This document shows positions 24,791 through 34,487 of a stretch of DNA of 64,000 bases, one piece after another. Position 1 is the first letter of the stretch. Each line of letters begins with the position of its first letter. Position numbers and translations under genes: made by a program. The stretch comes from Hyphomicrobiales bacterium (GTDB lineage: Bacteria; Pseudomonadota; Alphaproteobacteria; Rhizobiales; Rhizobiaceae). The notes under the pieces are model-generated. The model worked only from the letters and a program-made list of their open reading frames with translations. It was not told the DNA's origin and searched no databases. The stretch lies in assembly GCA_021775455.1 (NCBI GenBank), contig JAJFHU010000013.1, positions 1 to 64,000 on the forward strand, read 5' to 3'.

Positions 24791-26164
24791 TTACTTTCTG
24801 TATCGGTCACTTATAACGTGATACAGCGCCCTAATTCCTTGTGCTTCGCCTCCGACAGGGGCCCAGGGTTGGGCGGTTGGTACCCATCCATAAATGTCAA
24901 AATGTACCCAGCTTTTGGTGTATTCCACGAACCGTGACAAAAACAACGCCGCTGTTATCGATCCGGCAAATCCACCAGATGAGATGTGATTTACATCAGC
25001 AACTTTCGAAGCAAGCATTTTCTGATAGGGTCGCCATAGCGGCATGCGCCACAACGGATCAAGCTGATTGACTGCTTCCCGGCCAATTGCAGCGGCAAGG
25101 TCTTCATCATCGGTATAGTAGGGAGGTAAATCCGGGCCTAATGCAACGCGAGCTGCACCGGTCAAAGTAGCCATATCAATGATCATGTCCGGTTTTTCCT
25201 CGTCAGCCAGTGCCAGGGAGTCTCCCAGAACCAATCGCCCTTCTGCATCAGTATTACCAATTTCAACCGATATACCTTTTCGACTTGGCAGAATGTCTCC
25301 AGGCCTAAACGCATTTCCTGAAATGGAATTTTCGACTGCCGGTATCAGAAGTCGCAAGCGAACCGGCAGTTTGGCACTCATGATCATACCAGCAAGGGCC
25401 AGAACATTTGCTGCACCACCCATATCCTTTTTCATCAAAAGCATTGAGGCGCCAGACTTGATGTTCAGACCACCGGTATCAAAAATTACGCCTTTGCCCA
25501 CGAGCGTTACCTTGGCATGAGATTTTACTCCCCACTGGAGATCAATCAACCTAGGAGCGCGATCACTGGCACGGCCAACCGCGTGGATCATCGGGAAATT
25601 ATCCTTCAACAGGCGATCACCCTTTATGACCCGAACTGTTGCCTTGTTCGCTCTTGCAAGCTTACGCGTAGCTGCTTCCAGTTCATCGGGGCCCATGTCA
25701 TTTGCCGGGGTGTTGATTAGATCCCGGGCAAGAAATGTGGCTTTTGCTTCACGAATGAGCCTGTTTCGATCCAGCCCATATGGCAACGCAAGTATGGCTT
25801 TGTTTCGTTCGAATTTCGTGTATTGACCAAATTGGTAACTTCCCAACATCCAGCCAAGGCTTGCGAGGTGCGGATCATCGAGTTTCCCTTCATAGTGATA
25901 GGTTCCCACGGGCAGTTTCTTTGGAAGGCTTCCAAGATTTAGTGGTGTATTTTCCACGCCGTTACCAAAGAACACTGCGACGACTTTTCCCTTTTCATCC
26001 GATACTGGTACGATTTTTCCGGGTTGCCCATCAAATTGATTGTTCTTTGCCCAGTTGATCCATTGGGAAGGTACTTTACCTTTCAATTCCGCAAGGTCAC
26101 CAGGCGCAAGACACCATATGGGCACAGATTTGGCCTTTGAGTTCGTAATTGCAAATTCCGTCAT
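24791..26164 (-). CDS. M17 leucyl aminopeptidase family protein
   Basis: The 457-residue protein has the M17 metal and active-site motifs: VGKGVIFDTGGLNIKSGASM, KKDMGGAANVLALA, NTDAEGRLVLGDSLA and MATLTGAARVALG. These enzymes remove N-terminal residues from peptides using two metal ions and are usually hexamers. The N-terminal domain is short and unlike E. coli PepA, as in the rhizobial subgroup. I prefer ATG 26164 (MTEFAITNSK) to ATG 26200, which lacks any ribosome site. With the NlpC/P60 peptidase and yej importer it would complete uptake and breakdown of cell-wall or dietary peptides (inference). Confidence 0.92.
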   Translation of the reverse strand: MTEFAITNSKAKSVPIWCLAPGDLAELKGKVPSQWINWAKNNQFDGQPGKIVPVSDEKGKVVAVFFGNGVENTPLNLGSLPKKLPVGTYHYEGKLDDPHLASLGWMLGSYQFGQYTKFERNKAILALPYGLDRNRLIREAKATFLARDLINTPANDMGPDELEAATRKLARANKATVRVIKGDRLLKDNFPMIHAVGRASDRAPRLIDLQWGVKSHAKVTLVGKGVIFDTGGLNIKSGASMLLMKKDMGGAANVLALAGMIMSAKLPVRLRLLIPAVENSISGNAFRPGDILPSRKGISVEIGNTDAEGRLVLGDSLALADEEKPDMIIDMATLTGAARVALGPDLPPYYTDDEDLAAAIGREAVNQLDPLWRMPLWRPYQKMLASKVADVNHISSGGFAGSITAALFLSRFVEYTKSWVHFDIYGWVPTAQPWAPVGGEAQGIRALYHVISDRYRK

Positions 26165-26256
26165 TCCAGAGTTCCCATCTTGTAAGCCCGACAGTTCCAT
26201 ACCGGGTCGGGATATTAACCAAGCATTAGGGTTAACAGATTATTGATAAGGGAATC

Positions 26257-26274
26257 AGTCTCAATGGCGAGACT
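26257..26274. promoter_or_regulatory. Inverted repeat upstream of tadD
   Basis: AGTCTC and GAGACT (6-bp perfect arms, 6-base spacer) end 29 bases before the tadD start in the divergent region between the aminopeptidase and tadD. It could be an operator or a leader hairpin; there is no further evidence. Confidence 0.3.
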
Positions 26275-26303
26275 CTTGTGGATTTACTTGATTTGGACCG
26301 GCA

Positions 26304-27107
26304 ATGAATAAAAGGTCGATGTTACGTTCTTCAAGCCTCTTGGCACTTTCCCTGGCTTGTGCTGTAGCGCTTTCGGCCTGCGCAACTGATCCTACGAAAA
26401 CCGGATCAATTAATCGGGGCAACAAGCCGCTTGAAAAAATGACTTCGCAAGAACTCAACCAAATGGCTCGGGTGTACGGTACGAAATATGACCGTAATCC
26501 AAAGGATAAAGCTGTCGGATTGGGTTATGCGAACATTTTGCGCACAACTGGTCGCAATGAACAGGCTTTGGCCGTAATGCAACAGATGGTTATCCAACAT
26601 CCCGAAGACAACGAGGTGCTTTCGGCATACGGCAAGGCTCTTGCCGCAACAGGTAACCTCAGAAAAGCGTTAACGGTGATCGAGCGCGCTCAACGGCCTG
26701 ATCGCCCCGACTGGAAACTGTTTTCTGCTCATGGGGCGATACTTGATCAACTTGACCGCTCTGCCGAAGCCCGGGTCATGTATCGAAAAGCCCTCGACAT
26801 TGTACCAAATGAACCATCGATTCTATCCAATTTGGGCATGTCATATCTGTTGACTGGCGATTTACGGGCGTCAGAAACATACCTGCGCAAAGCAATTGTG
26901 CATCCGGCTGCTGACAGTCGCGTGCGGCAGAATCTGGCATTGGTCGTCGGATTACAAGGCCGGTTTCAGGAAGCTGAAACTATTGCAAGAGGCGAACTTC
27001 CCAAAGCGGAAGCCGAAGACAACATTGCCTATTTAAGGCAGATGCTTTCCCAGCAGAATGCCTGGAACCTGCTAAAGGAAACCGACAAGCAGAGCCAGCA
27101 GCAGTAA
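26304..27107 (+). CDS. tadD: TadD-like TPR lipoprotein of the Flp pilus system
   Basis: The 267 residues start with a lipoprotein signal peptide with lipobox LSAC (SLLALSLACAVALSACATDP). Tetratricopeptide repeats follow, for example VGLGYANILRTTGRNEQALA, VLSAYGKALAATGNLRKALT and PSILSNLGMSYLLTGDLRAS. TadD is an outer-membrane-associated pilotin-like factor for the Tad secretin. The gene converges on tadC, leaving a 187-bp gap in which I see no clear terminator. It is separated from the two TadE genes by the whole reverse-strand cluster. Confidence 0.85.
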   Translation: MNKRSMLRSSSLLALSLACAVALSACATDPTKTGSINRGNKPLEKMTSQELNQMARVYGTKYDRNPKDKAVGLGYANILRTTGRNEQALAVMQQMVIQHPEDNEVLSAYGKALAATGNLRKALTVIERAQRPDRPDWKLFSAHGAILDQLDRSAEARVMYRKALDIVPNEPSILSNLGMSYLLTGDLRASETYLRKAIVHPAADSRVRQNLALVVGLQGRFQEAETIARGELPKAEAEDNIAYLRQMLSQQNAWNLLKETDKQSQQQ

Positions 27108-27294
27108 TTTCGGGATTGCTGTAATTTTTTCAATTCAAAACTTTGGAACTGTCTGATCACTACGGTTGAGTGGTGGAAGCAATTCTTCTGTAAGAGAACA
27201 CGTACTGTGCGATGCTTTAATTGCGCGCTACGTCTAATTCACAGCACAGACAAATCCACTCAACTCACTTTCAAAGCCAAGCGTATAATAAACG

Positions 27295-28269
27295 CTACTT
27301 AAAGGCTTCCATAGAGTTAATGATTGCCGGTCCGAGGATCACACCAAACAGGACAGGCAGGAAGAACAGGATCATAGGCACGGTAAGCTTCGGTGGAAGG
27401 GCGGCGGCCTTCTTTTCAGCTTCCGCCATCCGCATGTCTCGACTTTCACGAGATAGCGACCTCAAAGCGGATGCCAAGGGTGTACCATACCGTTCGGCCT
27501 GAATGAGGGCCATGGTAACCGCCTTAACAATTTCCAGGCCAGTACGGGTAGCCAAGTTCTCGTGAGCCTGACGTCGTTCCTGCAGATAGGATAACTCAGC
27601 AACGGTTAAGGTGAATTCCTCAGCAAGAGCCGACGACTGCAGGCCAATTTCGGTCGAAACCTTTTTCAAGGATGCTTCAAGTGACATACCCGATTCAACG
27701 CAGATCAAAAGCAAATCCAGTGAGTCCGGCCAGGCGCGGGTAATCGATTGCTGCCGCTTTCCAATTTTGTTTTTGAGCATCATGTTGGGCAAATAAAGTC
27801 CAACAAATCCGGCTCCCATCGAAATCAGAACCCTCGCCATGAATGGGCGTTCGGTGGCAGAAATGAAAAACACATAAATTATTGCCAATATCAACACAAT
27901 GATTGGCGATGCAACTTTTGCAAACAGGAATATAGTCATGTGGGACGGTTTTCGGTAACCGGCCTGAGTCAACTTGGTCCCGGCACTTTCATCAACGAGC
28001 GCCTTGCGCAGGTTCAACTTCTCAACAATTTGCTGCATCCTACCGCCGGTTTGATGCTTCAAGCTGCCCTTCTGTTTCTCCTCAGCCAGTCGTGCGCGCC
28101 GCTGTGCTCGCAACTTTTCACGTTCAATGGCAACGCTCTTCATGCGGGAATTCAAGTCATCTTTTTGTAGCACTGGCATGGCGAGTGTCATGATTGTCGC
28201 AAACACAGCAATTGCTGCAATGAGCGAAATCATGTTTTCAACTTGTAGAATTGACGCCACCATACCCAT
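27295..28269 (-). CDS. tadC: Tad pilus inner-membrane platform protein TadC (T2SS GspF family)
   Basis: The 324 residues start with a membrane helix (MISLIAAIAVFATIMTLAMP). A charged cytoplasmic stretch (EREKLRAQRRARLAEEKQKG) follows, then the GspF domain with SLDLLLICVESGMSLEASLK and AERYGTPLASALRSLSRESR. Two further membrane helices are at the C terminus. It forms the platform with TadB that couples the CpaF ATPase to pilin extrusion. It is the last gene of the cpaB-to-tadC transcription unit, 21 bases after tadB. Confidence 0.93.
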   Translation of the reverse strand: MGMVASILQVENMISLIAAIAVFATIMTLAMPVLQKDDLNSRMKSVAIEREKLRAQRRARLAEEKQKGSLKHQTGGRMQQIVEKLNLRKALVDESAGTKLTQAGYRKPSHMTIFLFAKVASPIIVLILAIIYVFFISATERPFMARVLISMGAGFVGLYLPNMMLKNKIGKRQQSITRAWPDSLDLLLICVESGMSLEASLKKVSTEIGLQSSALAEEFTLTVAELSYLQERRQAHENLATRTGLEIVKAVTMALIQAERYGTPLASALRSLSRESRDMRMAEAEKKAAALPPKLTVPMILFFLPVLFGVILGPAIINSMEAFK

Positions 28270-28290
28270 GATAAACCTTTATCTCCTGCG

Positions 28291-29298
28291 TCAGTAATCG
28301 AAATTGATCATTTGCTTCATCACAAAGCAGCCGATTGTCATCCAAATCGCCGAGGCTCCCAAAATCATGTGCCCGGTTGGATGCGTGAAAAGAGTCATGA
28401 TGTATCCTGGTGAAGACAGGTAAACCAGAAACGCAACAATTGGCGGCAGGGCACCAATGATGTATGCGGATGCCTTGGCTTCCATTGCCATTGCCTTGAT
28501 TTTCAGTTTCATTTGCTTGCGCTCACGAAGTACTGATGAGAGATTAGCGAGTGCTTCCGACAAGTTACCACCGGCACCCTGCTGAATTGCGATAACAATG
28601 CCAAAGAAGTTGGCTTCCTGAAGCGGCACATTCTTGTACAACTTTTTGATTGCCTCGGTCATCGGCACACCCATTTTTTGAGTCTCCATAATTTTCCTGA
28701 ACTCAAATCCTACAGGATCCCTGGCTTCCGCTGCCACGATTCCCATGCAGTCATTGAGGGGCAATCCAGCCTTTACACCACGAACAATAACATCGACCGC
28801 ATTGGGAAATTCTTCGGTAAAGGCCCCAAGTCGGCGCTTTCTCAAAAACCCTACAATCCATCTCGGCAATCCCAGGCCGCCCACGATACCTGCGGCCAGA
28901 CACAAAAGTGGATTTGCCCCTGTCATGAACACCATTGCTGCAAGGAACAAGCCCACACCACCGCTGATTATGTGAAATGTCCGCGCCGAAACGGAAAGGC
29001 CTGCCTGCTTTAGACGATCCTTGAGACCAGCTTTGTTTGGATCGTTGATTTTGTTTTTTTCTTCAAGTTCCTCCAGCGAAGATTGCAGGGTCTGTCGTCG
29101 TTTTGCGGCATCAGCTACTCGTGCAGAGGCCATTTTTCGACCGTCTGCGGTCGATTCACGCGCCTGAATTGTCTTGATCCGGCGCTCTTGAGTGCGTTCA
29201 TTACTAACCTTGTCAAAAAGCAGTGTATAGACAACCGCACAGGCCGCGAGCGCGACCAAACCAACAAATGCCAATATTGTTAAATCAAACCCAAACAT
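28291..29298 (-). CDS. tadB: Tad pilus inner-membrane platform protein TadB (T2SS GspF family)
   Basis: The 335 residues have an N-terminal helix (LTILAFVGLVALAACAVVYT) and a coiled, charged cytoplasmic region (QTLQSSLEELEEKNKINDPN). Two internal helices (GVGLFLAAMVFMTG, LLCLAAGIVGGLG) precede the GspF domain (FPNAVDVIVRGVKAGLPLND; EANFFGIVIAIQQGAGGNLS) and C-terminal helices. It pairs with TadC. It is 30 bases downstream of cpaF. The ribosome site is weak by eye, so translational coupling is likely. Confidence 0.93.
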   Translation of the reverse strand: MFGFDLTILAFVGLVALAACAVVYTLLFDKVSNERTQERRIKTIQARESTADGRKMASARVADAAKRRQTLQSSLEELEEKNKINDPNKAGLKDRLKQAGLSVSARTFHIISGGVGLFLAAMVFMTGANPLLCLAAGIVGGLGLPRWIVGFLRKRRLGAFTEEFPNAVDVIVRGVKAGLPLNDCMGIVAAEARDPVGFEFRKIMETQKMGVPMTEAIKKLYKNVPLQEANFFGIVIAIQQGAGGNLSEALANLSSVLRERKQMKLKIKAMAMEAKASAYIIGALPPIVAFLVYLSSPGYIMTLFTHPTGHMILGASAIWMTIGCFVMKQMINFDY

Positions 29299-29328
29299 AT
29301 GCGAATACCACTAGTGTTTAACGATGAA

Positions 29329-30834
29329 CTACTCTTCGCCAGAATTGTCTTCGGAGGCTTCAAGGGCTGCCGCCAATCTTGCTTCTTCTCCATAATAACG
29401 GGCACGATCCCAGAATTGCGGTCGACCAATCCCGGTTGAAACATGTTTGCCAACAAGTTTGCCATTGGCGTCTTCGCCTTCCAGTTTGTAGACAAACAGA
29501 TCCTGAGTCGTGATGACATCACCCTCCAGACCTATCACTTCCGTAATGTGAGTTATGCGCCGCGATCCATCCCGCAAGCGAGCTGCCTGCACAATCACAT
29601 CAACTGAGCCAACGATAATTTCCCGAACTGTTTTTGCAGGCAAATTGTATCCACCCATGGCAATCATGGATTCCATCCGGCTTAAACATTCGCGTGGCGT
29701 GTTGGCGTGGATAGTACCCATTGAACCATCGTGACCAGTATTCATCGCCTGCAACAGGTCAAAAACTTCGGGGCCACGAACCTCACCAACGATAATTCTT
29801 TCCGGCCTCATCCTTAGACAGTTCTTGACGAGGTCTGTCATGGTAATCTGGCCTTCACCTTCCAGATTTGGAGGCCTGGTTTCCAGCCGCACCACATGCG
29901 GTTGTTGCAACTGCAATTCGGCAGAGTCTTCGCAGGTGATAATCCGCTCATCCTCATCAATGTATTTTGTGAGACAGTTAAGCAGTGTAGTTTTACCAGA
30001 ACCCGTACCGCCGGAAATTACGACGTTACATCGAACCCGTCCGATAATTTGCAGGATCTGCGCACCTTCCGGAGTAATGGAACCGAATTTCACCAATTGA
30101 TCCAGGGTAAGTTTATCTTTCTTAAACTTACGAATTGTCAAAGCTGCTCCATCGATAGCCAGCGGTGGCGCGATGACGTTGACACGTGAACCGTCTGGAA
30201 GACGCGCGTCGCATATGGGACTTGATTCATCAACACGTCTGCCAACCTGACTAACAATCCGCTGACAAATGTTCATCAGCTGCGAATTGTCCCGGAAACG
30301 AATTCCGGCTTCCTCAACCTTGCCATCTACTTCAATAAAAGAAGTCTTGGCTCCGTTGATCATAATATCAGCGATATCGTCACGAGCCAGAAGCGGCTCG
30401 AGCGGGCCGTAACCCAAGACATCATTGCAAATGTCTTCCAGCAATTCTTCCTGCTCGGCAATCGACATTGCCAGATTTTTGATGGCTATAATGTCATTGA
30501 CTATGTCGCGAATTTCTTCTCGGGCAACTTCCGATTCCATCTCGGCAAGTTGACCAAGATCAATAGTGTCAATCAGTGCTGCAAATACGTTGGTTTTGGT
30601 ATCATAATAGTCTTCTGACTTTTCTTTCTTTGCAGACCTGACAGACTGTTCAACTACCGCAGGTGGAATATCCGCCAGAGACGGTGAGGAAACATCCGGT
30701 AGTAGCGAATCTTCCGGTTTCGCTTCAATTTTCGAAACATCGACCGGCTTAAATTCTTCGGCAAGTGAAGAACTTGATGCTTCATTCGACGGTGAATGAT
30801 TTTCACCTATATTGTCACCGCGTTTACCAAACAT
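29329..30834 (-). CDS. cpaF: Tad pilus assembly ATPase CpaF/TadA
   Basis: The 501-residue secretion ATPase of the VirB11/GspE family powers Flp pilus assembly. Residues 1-100 are a variable acidic N-terminal region. The Walker A is VISGGTGSGKTTLLN, the Asp box follows in EDERIITCEDSAELQLQQ, Walker B lies in RMRPERIIVGEVRGPEVFDL, and the His box in TGHDGSMGTIHANTPRECLS. All catalytic elements appear intact. It is coupled to cpaE (28 bases) and tadB (30 bases). Confidence 0.95.
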   Translation of the reverse strand: MFGKRGDNIGENHSPSNEASSSSLAEEFKPVDVSKIEAKPEDSLLPDVSSPSLADIPPAVVEQSVRSAKKEKSEDYYDTKTNVFAALIDTIDLGQLAEMESEVAREEIRDIVNDIIAIKNLAMSIAEQEELLEDICNDVLGYGPLEPLLARDDIADIMINGAKTSFIEVDGKVEEAGIRFRDNSQLMNICQRIVSQVGRRVDESSPICDARLPDGSRVNVIAPPLAIDGAALTIRKFKKDKLTLDQLVKFGSITPEGAQILQIIGRVRCNVVISGGTGSGKTTLLNCLTKYIDEDERIITCEDSAELQLQQPHVVRLETRPPNLEGEGQITMTDLVKNCLRMRPERIIVGEVRGPEVFDLLQAMNTGHDGSMGTIHANTPRECLSRMESMIAMGGYNLPAKTVREIIVGSVDVIVQAARLRDGSRRITHITEVIGLEGDVITTQDLFVYKLEGEDANGKLVGKHVSTGIGRPQFWDRARYYGEEARLAAALEASEDNSGEE

Positions 30835-30861
30835 AATACGTGCCTGTTACTCCAAAAAACA

Positions 30862-32142
30862 TCACTCAGACTTGCTGCGTCTAAATTTCTTCAGGAAACC
30901 AAGTGGGGACTTCTTTTCGGCCTTCAATTCGGCCCGGCCAGTTATTACCTGTGCAATGCTGACAAAGGCTTCAGCAATTGGGTCCTTGGCATTTGCTTCG
31001 GATATCATCTGACCATTGTTTGAAGCTGTGCCAAATAGCGCCGGCTCAAAAGGAATTACCGCGATTGGTTCGACATCAAGTGCTGCAGAGAAGTCGGAAA
31101 CACCAATTTCAGGGCGCTTTGGAACTCCTACCTGATTGAGGATCAATCGAGGTTTCCCATCATTGGGGCGGATATCACCAATCGTATCAACCAGATTCTT
31201 GGCATTTCGCAAATTTGCCAACTCAGGAGCAGCGGTAATGATCACTTCATCGGCAGCAGCCAATACCTGTCTTGTCCATCCGTTCCAGCTATGAGGTAAA
31301 TCAACCAGTACATTGGGAACGCCCTTTTGTGCAATTTCCAGAACATGATTAAAGGCATTTTCTTCGAAATCATATGTGCGCTCCAGAGAAGATGGAGCTG
31401 CAAGCAAGCTTAAATGCTCCGCGCATTTGGCCAACAATCTGTCCAACAGAATCTCGTCAACGCGATCGGGAGAAAAAACTGCTTCGGCAATTCCCTGCGC
31501 GGGATCCTGATCCAAATTGATATTTGCTGTGCCATAGGGAAGATCAAGATCCGCAAGCACAACCTCGTTGCTAAAACTACTGGAAATCGCCCACGCTACA
31601 TTATGACAAATTGTAGATGAACCGCATCCCCCTTTGGCGCCAATAAAGGCAATCATCTTGCCCAAAGGACCCTTTGCATCATCACAAAATATATCTGTTA
31701 CCGCCTTCATCACATCGGCCATCTTTACCGGCGCAACGAGATATTCTGCCACCCCACAGGAAATCAACTGTCGGTACATCGCAATGTCATTATGGTGCCC
31801 TATGACCACAACATTGGTGCTGCTATCACAAACGTCAGCAAGACGATTAAGCTCCGCCAACAGTCCATCGCCCTGGAGCCCAGATTCAACAATAATCAGG
31901 TTGGGAGTCGGAGCGGAACTGTAAAACTCTGCGGCAGCCGGAATTCCACCGGACTGAACCCCGACATGGGCCTTGGACATTCTTCGATCAGATGCCGCTG
32001 TTTCCAGGGTTTGGCGGACCTGATCGCTTTCCCAGAAAGCCGAGATTGTAATTCGCGGAATCTGCGAAACTTCAGCCATGTTGCCCAAATCAACAGATTC
32101 GTTGTTCGGTTGAGGTTCGGTTTGTGACGCTACTAATGACAT
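30862..32142 (-). CDS. cpaE: CpaE/TadZ pilus localisation ATPase
   Basis: The 426 residues comprise an N-terminal atypical receiver domain (about 30-145, NLIIVESGLQGDGLLAEL, VVIGHHNDIAMYRQLISCGV) and a MinD/ParA-type ATPase. The latter has the deviant Walker A AFIGAKGGCGSSTICHNVAW, with LADLDLPYGTANINLDQDPA next and VLVDLPHSWNGWTRQVLAAA as Walker B. CpaE/TadZ positions the pilus machine at the pole. The start ATG 32142 has AGGAAC upstream. It is 37 bases after cpaD. Confidence 0.93.
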   Translation of the reverse strand: MSLVASQTEPQPNNESVDLGNMAEVSQIPRITISAFWESDQVRQTLETAASDRRMSKAHVGVQSGGIPAAAEFYSSAPTPNLIIVESGLQGDGLLAELNRLADVCDSSTNVVVIGHHNDIAMYRQLISCGVAEYLVAPVKMADVMKAVTDIFCDDAKGPLGKMIAFIGAKGGCGSSTICHNVAWAISSSFSNEVVLADLDLPYGTANINLDQDPAQGIAEAVFSPDRVDEILLDRLLAKCAEHLSLLAAPSSLERTYDFEENAFNHVLEIAQKGVPNVLVDLPHSWNGWTRQVLAAADEVIITAAPELANLRNAKNLVDTIGDIRPNDGKPRLILNQVGVPKRPEIGVSDFSAALDVEPIAVIPFEPALFGTASNNGQMISEANAKDPIAEAFVSIAQVITGRAELKAEKKSPLGFLKKFRRSKSE

Positions 32143-32179
32143 GTTCGTTCCTATTTATTTTTAACCTGTCGAAATGACC

Positions 32180-32899
32180 CTAAAAAGCGCTCCGTAGATC
32201 TTCAGAGCCGTTTTCCCGCCAATCACTTATGACGTTGTCGCGACGCGTGGCATCAATTTCAGATTCTCCTCTCGGTCCGAGAAAATCTTCTGGATTTGCG
32301 ACCATTTTCGCAAGATTGTTTTGTGTGGCACATCCGAAATTGCCGTAATTGTAGTTTTCCTTCGTATCTGTGAGATCTTCTTCCCACTTACCGCACCGGC
32401 TGGCCACTTCGGCAGACATGGCGTTGAAAGACATACGAACGGTTGCCGCTTCGCCATGACCTGACGCATGATAGGAACTTAGCTTGATCTGGCTTCTGTC
32501 TACATCCAGTTCACGCATCAGATTTACAACCTGACCGGCTACCTTTCTTGCAGCTACTTCGTTCGGCGAACCGGATGGCACCAAAACTATCAGTGAACGC
32601 GATCCTGATCTCCTGAAACGGGAAGCAAAATTGCGAACAACATTTTCCTGACGGTTCGACATATTTCGCATCGTATGGGAAACAACAAGGTCTTCTGACA
32701 CTTCCGCTTCCGAAATCACAATGGGATGCCGAGTGCGATAGTCAGTCGGTGTTGATCCAACAATTACATGGTCGCGTTCATATGAGGCGCAACTCGCCAG
32801 CATGATACCAGCCAACGCAATCGAAATTGCAAGACCACCGGGCAAAACTGACTTGCGTTTGCTACGCTTTTCAGTTGTACCTTCTAATACTCCAGACAT
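32180..32899 (-). CDS. cpaD: CpaD pilus assembly lipoprotein
   Basis: The product is 239 residues from ATG 32899, where GGAG sits 8 bases upstream. A lipoprotein signal ends in LASC (ISIALAGIMLASCASYERDH). The CpaD domain follows: HPIVISEAEVSEDLVVSHTM, IVLVPSGSPNEVAARKV and a cysteine pair (RCGKWEEDL ... FGCATQNNLAKMV). CpaD proteins stabilise the CpaC secretin in the outer membrane. An alternative start at 32929 overlaps the cpaC stop (ATGA) and would add ten residues, so both initiation sites are plausible. Confidence 0.9.
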   Translation of the reverse strand: MSGVLEGTTEKRSKRKSVLPGGLAISIALAGIMLASCASYERDHVIVGSTPTDYRTRHPIVISEAEVSEDLVVSHTMRNMSNRQENVVRNFASRFRRSGSRSLIVLVPSGSPNEVAARKVAGQVVNLMRELDVDRSQIKLSSYHASGHGEAATVRMSFNAMSAEVASRCGKWEEDLTDTKENYNYGNFGCATQNNLAKMVANPEDFLGPRGESEIDATRRDNVISDWRENGSEDLRSAF

Positions 32900-32925
32900 G
32901 ATATTAACTCCGTTGAAAAGCGTCA

Positions 32926-34455
32926 TCATTTGTAGATAAACCCTACTTTGCCGTGGTAGCGGCCTTCAGGCAGCTCTCCTTCAACCTTTCCGTAAACGCG
33001 ATTCAAGCGTCCCAGGAAGTTTGCAGCACCATCAGCAGATGGCATGAAATTGTCATCCGGTCGCGCAAGCTTTTGGCGTGCGATTGGACGAACCAGGTAA
33101 GGGGTTGCAATCACAACCAGTTCACTTTCAAACCTGTGAAATTCGCGGCTTCGAAAGAGTGCACCCAGCACAGGAATGTTGCGAAGCCCCGGGAAACCGG
33201 TTGCGGTTTGGCGGACATCATCTTTCAAAAGCCCAGCAATAACCATTGAGCCGCCAGAGGGAAGTTCCACTGTTGTCTCCGCTTCGCGTCTTCTCACTCC
33301 AGGAACAGGCGAAGAAGCCACACCCCCTCTAGGAATAACGAATGAGCCTTCTGAAGTTGGTTCGGAAACTTCGGTACGAATGCGCATGCTGATCCGACCA
33401 GGAGAAAGGACTACTGGTGTGAATGCAAGCGACACACCATATTCAATCTGTTGAAACTCAAGCTCAACAGATCCGTCACCTTCGTTCTTGCCGTTGGCGA
33501 TATTATATTCACCTCCAACCCGGAATGATGCCGTCTCGCCTGAAATCGCAGTCAATGAAGGCTCTGCTAGGGTGCGCATTACACCGGCCTGATCGAGGGC
33601 CCGCAGAATTGAATCAATTGTTTCTCCGTTACCGCTGGCATAGTTTGCCTGGGCGTTTGAAAAGGAACCCGGGTTACCCAGCAGGTGTGGGCTGTCCCCA
33701 AAGAACGACAGATCAATATTGCCGACGCTCAATCCCGCAGCGGTCAAGTCAATTCCCAACTGCTTGACAATGGTACGTTGTATCTCAGCTATGGTTACCT
33801 TGAGATGAACCTGGTCTTCTCCATCAATTTGGAGCAGATTAACAATCTGGCTTTCCTGACGGCCTTCATTGCCGAATATGATTACCGACCCACCGCTGCC
33901 CGTATCACCAAAGTCGCGGTCAAACTGGTTTGTTGTGGCTTCACCGCCGGTCACAAAGATCCGGGCCAGTTGTATTGCACGCGCAGATGCCTGCGGTGTC
34001 GGCACCGTCCCAGTCAAGATCACATTGTCATTCAGCATCTCAACTTTGACGTCTGAACCGGGAATGTATTTTTCCAGGTACCTTTCAAGACCGGCAATAT
34101 CACGCTCAATTTCCAGATTGATGCTTAGAAGTTGGCGTCCTGCGGAGTCAAATATGAAGATATTTGTCGTTCCGACTTCTTTGGCGAATATGTATATGCG
34201 ACGTGAGGTACGTGTTATCGCATCAGCAACCGTGGGATTTGCGACCAGAATGTCGTGCGCATCTGCAGGCAAATCGATTACCATCGATTTGTTCAATCCG
34301 ACATTTACCGTCTTGCTGCTTCCTATCGCCGATTTTGAGATTTTCAGATAGCTGCTGGCGAAGGCCACCCCACCATTGTTCTCGACCATCTGTCCTGCGA
34401 AAAGGAAACTGGTTAGTGCCAGGGTCCGCAGCAACAATTTACAAAACTTACGCAT
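32926..34455 (-). CDS. cpaC: CpaC/RcpA outer-membrane secretin of the Flp pilus
   Basis: The 509 residues have a signal peptide (MRKFCKLLLRTLALTSFLFA), a pilus N-domain (VNVGLNKSMVIDLPADAHDI, ANPTVADAITRTSRRIYIFA), a BON-like domain (VEMLNDNVILTGTVPTPQAS) and the secretin domain. The last has ALDQAGVMRTLAEPSLTAIS, VELEFQQIEYGVSLAFTPVV and a VELPSGGSMVIAGLLKDDVR segment ending in the LFRSREFHRFESELVVIATP motif. ATG 34455 is preferred to GTG 34488 because it gives a clean signal peptide and has GGGAA upstream. The N-domain resembles the separate 158-residue protein at 36772. Confidence 0.94.
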   Translation of the reverse strand: MRKFCKLLLRTLALTSFLFAGQMVENNGGVAFASSYLKISKSAIGSSKTVNVGLNKSMVIDLPADAHDILVANPTVADAITRTSRRIYIFAKEVGTTNIFIFDSAGRQLLSINLEIERDIAGLERYLEKYIPGSDVKVEMLNDNVILTGTVPTPQASARAIQLARIFVTGGEATTNQFDRDFGDTGSGGSVIIFGNEGRQESQIVNLLQIDGEDQVHLKVTIAEIQRTIVKQLGIDLTAAGLSVGNIDLSFFGDSPHLLGNPGSFSNAQANYASGNGETIDSILRALDQAGVMRTLAEPSLTAISGETASFRVGGEYNIANGKNEGDGSVELEFQQIEYGVSLAFTPVVLSPGRISMRIRTEVSEPTSEGSFVIPRGGVASSPVPGVRRREAETTVELPSGGSMVIAGLLKDDVRQTATGFPGLRNIPVLGALFRSREFHRFESELVVIATPYLVRPIARQKLARPDDNFMPSADGAANFLGRLNRVYGKVEGELPEGRYHGKVGFIYK

Positions 34456-34487
34456 CAATCGATTCCCAGGTTCAATTGTTCTCTTCA

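Noticed and set aside
27108-27294. Small RNA or terminator between convergent tadD and tadC
   Set aside because: The 187 bases show only AT-rich sequence and no convincing hairpin.
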